Source: Candidatus Parcubacteria bacterium (GTDB lineage: Bacteria; Patescibacteriota; Minisyncoccia; Phycocordibacterales; SBAW01). From it: DNA of 10,814 bases. The notes under the pieces were generated by a model that made no database searches, was not told where the DNA came from, and saw nothing but the letters and a program-made list of their open reading frames with translations. Every line of letters begins with the position of its first letter. Positions within the stretch are counted from its first letter, which is position 1. The stretch is taken from contig JACMMG010000064.1 of NCBI GenBank assembly GCA_014379165.1, positions 1 through 10,814 of the forward strand, in the 5' to 3' direction. Positions 10,310 to 10,814 of this stretch are shown here, piece by piece. The position numbers and the translations under genes were made by a program.

Positions 10310-10814
10310 CTAGCTTGCCAGGGTAGCCCATACGACGGTGCGGCTGTCGTACGAGTCTTCTTGCGCATTAAATGTGCCACTACACGTTATAAGATTAAGG
10401 TACGCAGCATCTTGACGATGAAAAAGTCTATCGGTTGGCACTTCGTTCTTGTCGTAGGTCAAAACTTCTTCGACAATAAAATAAACTCGAGAACCTTTTG
10501 CGTCTTCTACATATATATCGTCTCCCTTTTTTAATTCTTTTAAATCAGCAAATACAGCTTCGAGGCCAAAGCCGTTATTAACATGGCCGTCGATAACAGC
10601 ACTCCCTAATTCACCGGGCACAGCGCCATAGCGATACCACCCTACGTCACTATAATTGGTTGGCACCGCCATATGGCCGCTCAGAGCGATCCCGACATCT
10701 TGCACACTTGCATCAACCATAATGCCAGGAATTATAAGCCGTACGGGCTTTCCTTCTATGGTTACAACGGGAGGGGAAGACGAAGCAAAGGAAGGAACGA
10801 TCTCTTCTTCAGGC
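10310..10814 (-). CDS. Sortase, class F-like (5' end beyond the window)
   Basis: C-terminal part of a sortase transpeptidase that would attach or modify proteins at the cell surface. Reading continues in frame past the internal Met (10720) to the window edge: PEEEIVPSFASSSPPVVTIEG is a linker, then VRLIIPGIMVDASVQDVG begins the sortase barrel. Catalytic residues, numbered from Met 10720, are H46 in AVIDGHVNNG, C113 in LNLITCSGTF (the TLxTC motif) and probably R127 in SYDSRTVVWA. The signal/anchor segment must lie outside the window. The GW.R.GA.PGE..SAV.DGHV layout resembles class F/D-type sortases used by CPR and actinobacteria. Its sorting-signal partners are not in the window. Confidence 0.9.
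   Translation of the reverse strand, partial: PEEEIVPSFASSSPPVVTIEGKPVRLIIPGIMVDASVQDVGIALSGHMAVPTNYSDVGWYRYGAVPGELGSAVIDGHVNNGFGLEAVFADLKELKKGDDIYVEDAKGSRVYFIVEEVLTYDKNEVPTDRLFHRQDAAYLNLITCSGTFNAQEDSYDSRTVVWATLAS

Overview
The window looks like a chromosomal segment of a small-genome Patescibacteria/CPR bacterium, probably Parcubacteria-like (inference). The signs are densely packed short genes, a 799-residue ValS without the usual C-terminal coiled-coil arm, a class F-like sortase, a PrsW-type membrane protease, a LUD-domain protein, tRNA genes without encoded CCA, almost no Shine-Dalgarno sequences, and -10 boxes lying 6-7 nt before several start codons. UGA is used as an ordinary stop (LUD, ABC and DHH genes), so code 11 fits and the UGA=Gly code of Gracilibacteria does not.

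Layout. 1-386: DivIC/FtsL-like septum protein (+). 402-472: tRNA-Gly(CCC) (-). 494-778: HxlR/DUF24 regulator (-), divergent from a LUD (LutC/YkgG-like) gene at 874-1497 (+). Their shared promoter region holds a perfect 19-nt palindrome over the -35 box. 1551-1793: glutaredoxin-like protein (+). 1794-2073: 280 nt without a gene, filled with perfect hairpins and a partial copy of the tRNA-Phe 3' end. 2074-2146: tRNA-Phe(GAA) (-), 5 nt after a 93-residue membrane protein gene (2152-2433, -). 2498-2569: tRNA-Arg(CCT) (+). 2603-7352: a tightly spaced minus-strand cluster tsaD > valS > prsW-like > hsp20. 7382-9163: ABC exporter half-transporter (+), whose promoter overlaps that of tsaD. 9151-9990: DHH/NrnB-like phosphoesterase (-), overlapping the ABC gene tail to tail by 13 nt. 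9991-10133: hairpin-rich spacer. 10134-10206: tRNA-Val(GAC) (-). 10207-10309: second hairpin-rich spacer. 10310-10814: sortase, 5' truncated by the window edge (-).

How the genes fit together. The four-gene cluster groups translation fidelity (TsaD for t6A37, ValS with an editing domain) with protein quality control (PrsW-like membrane protease, small heat-shock protein). The HxlR-LUD-glutaredoxin neighbourhood suggests a small redox-responsive unit: the regulator has one N-terminal Cys and a good palindromic operator. The ABC exporter and sortase belong to the cell envelope.

The least explained parts are the spacers beside tRNA-Phe and tRNA-Val, which contain stacked perfect hairpins and short copies of tRNA ends, and an AT-rich insertion of about 78 codons inside the ValS catalytic core.
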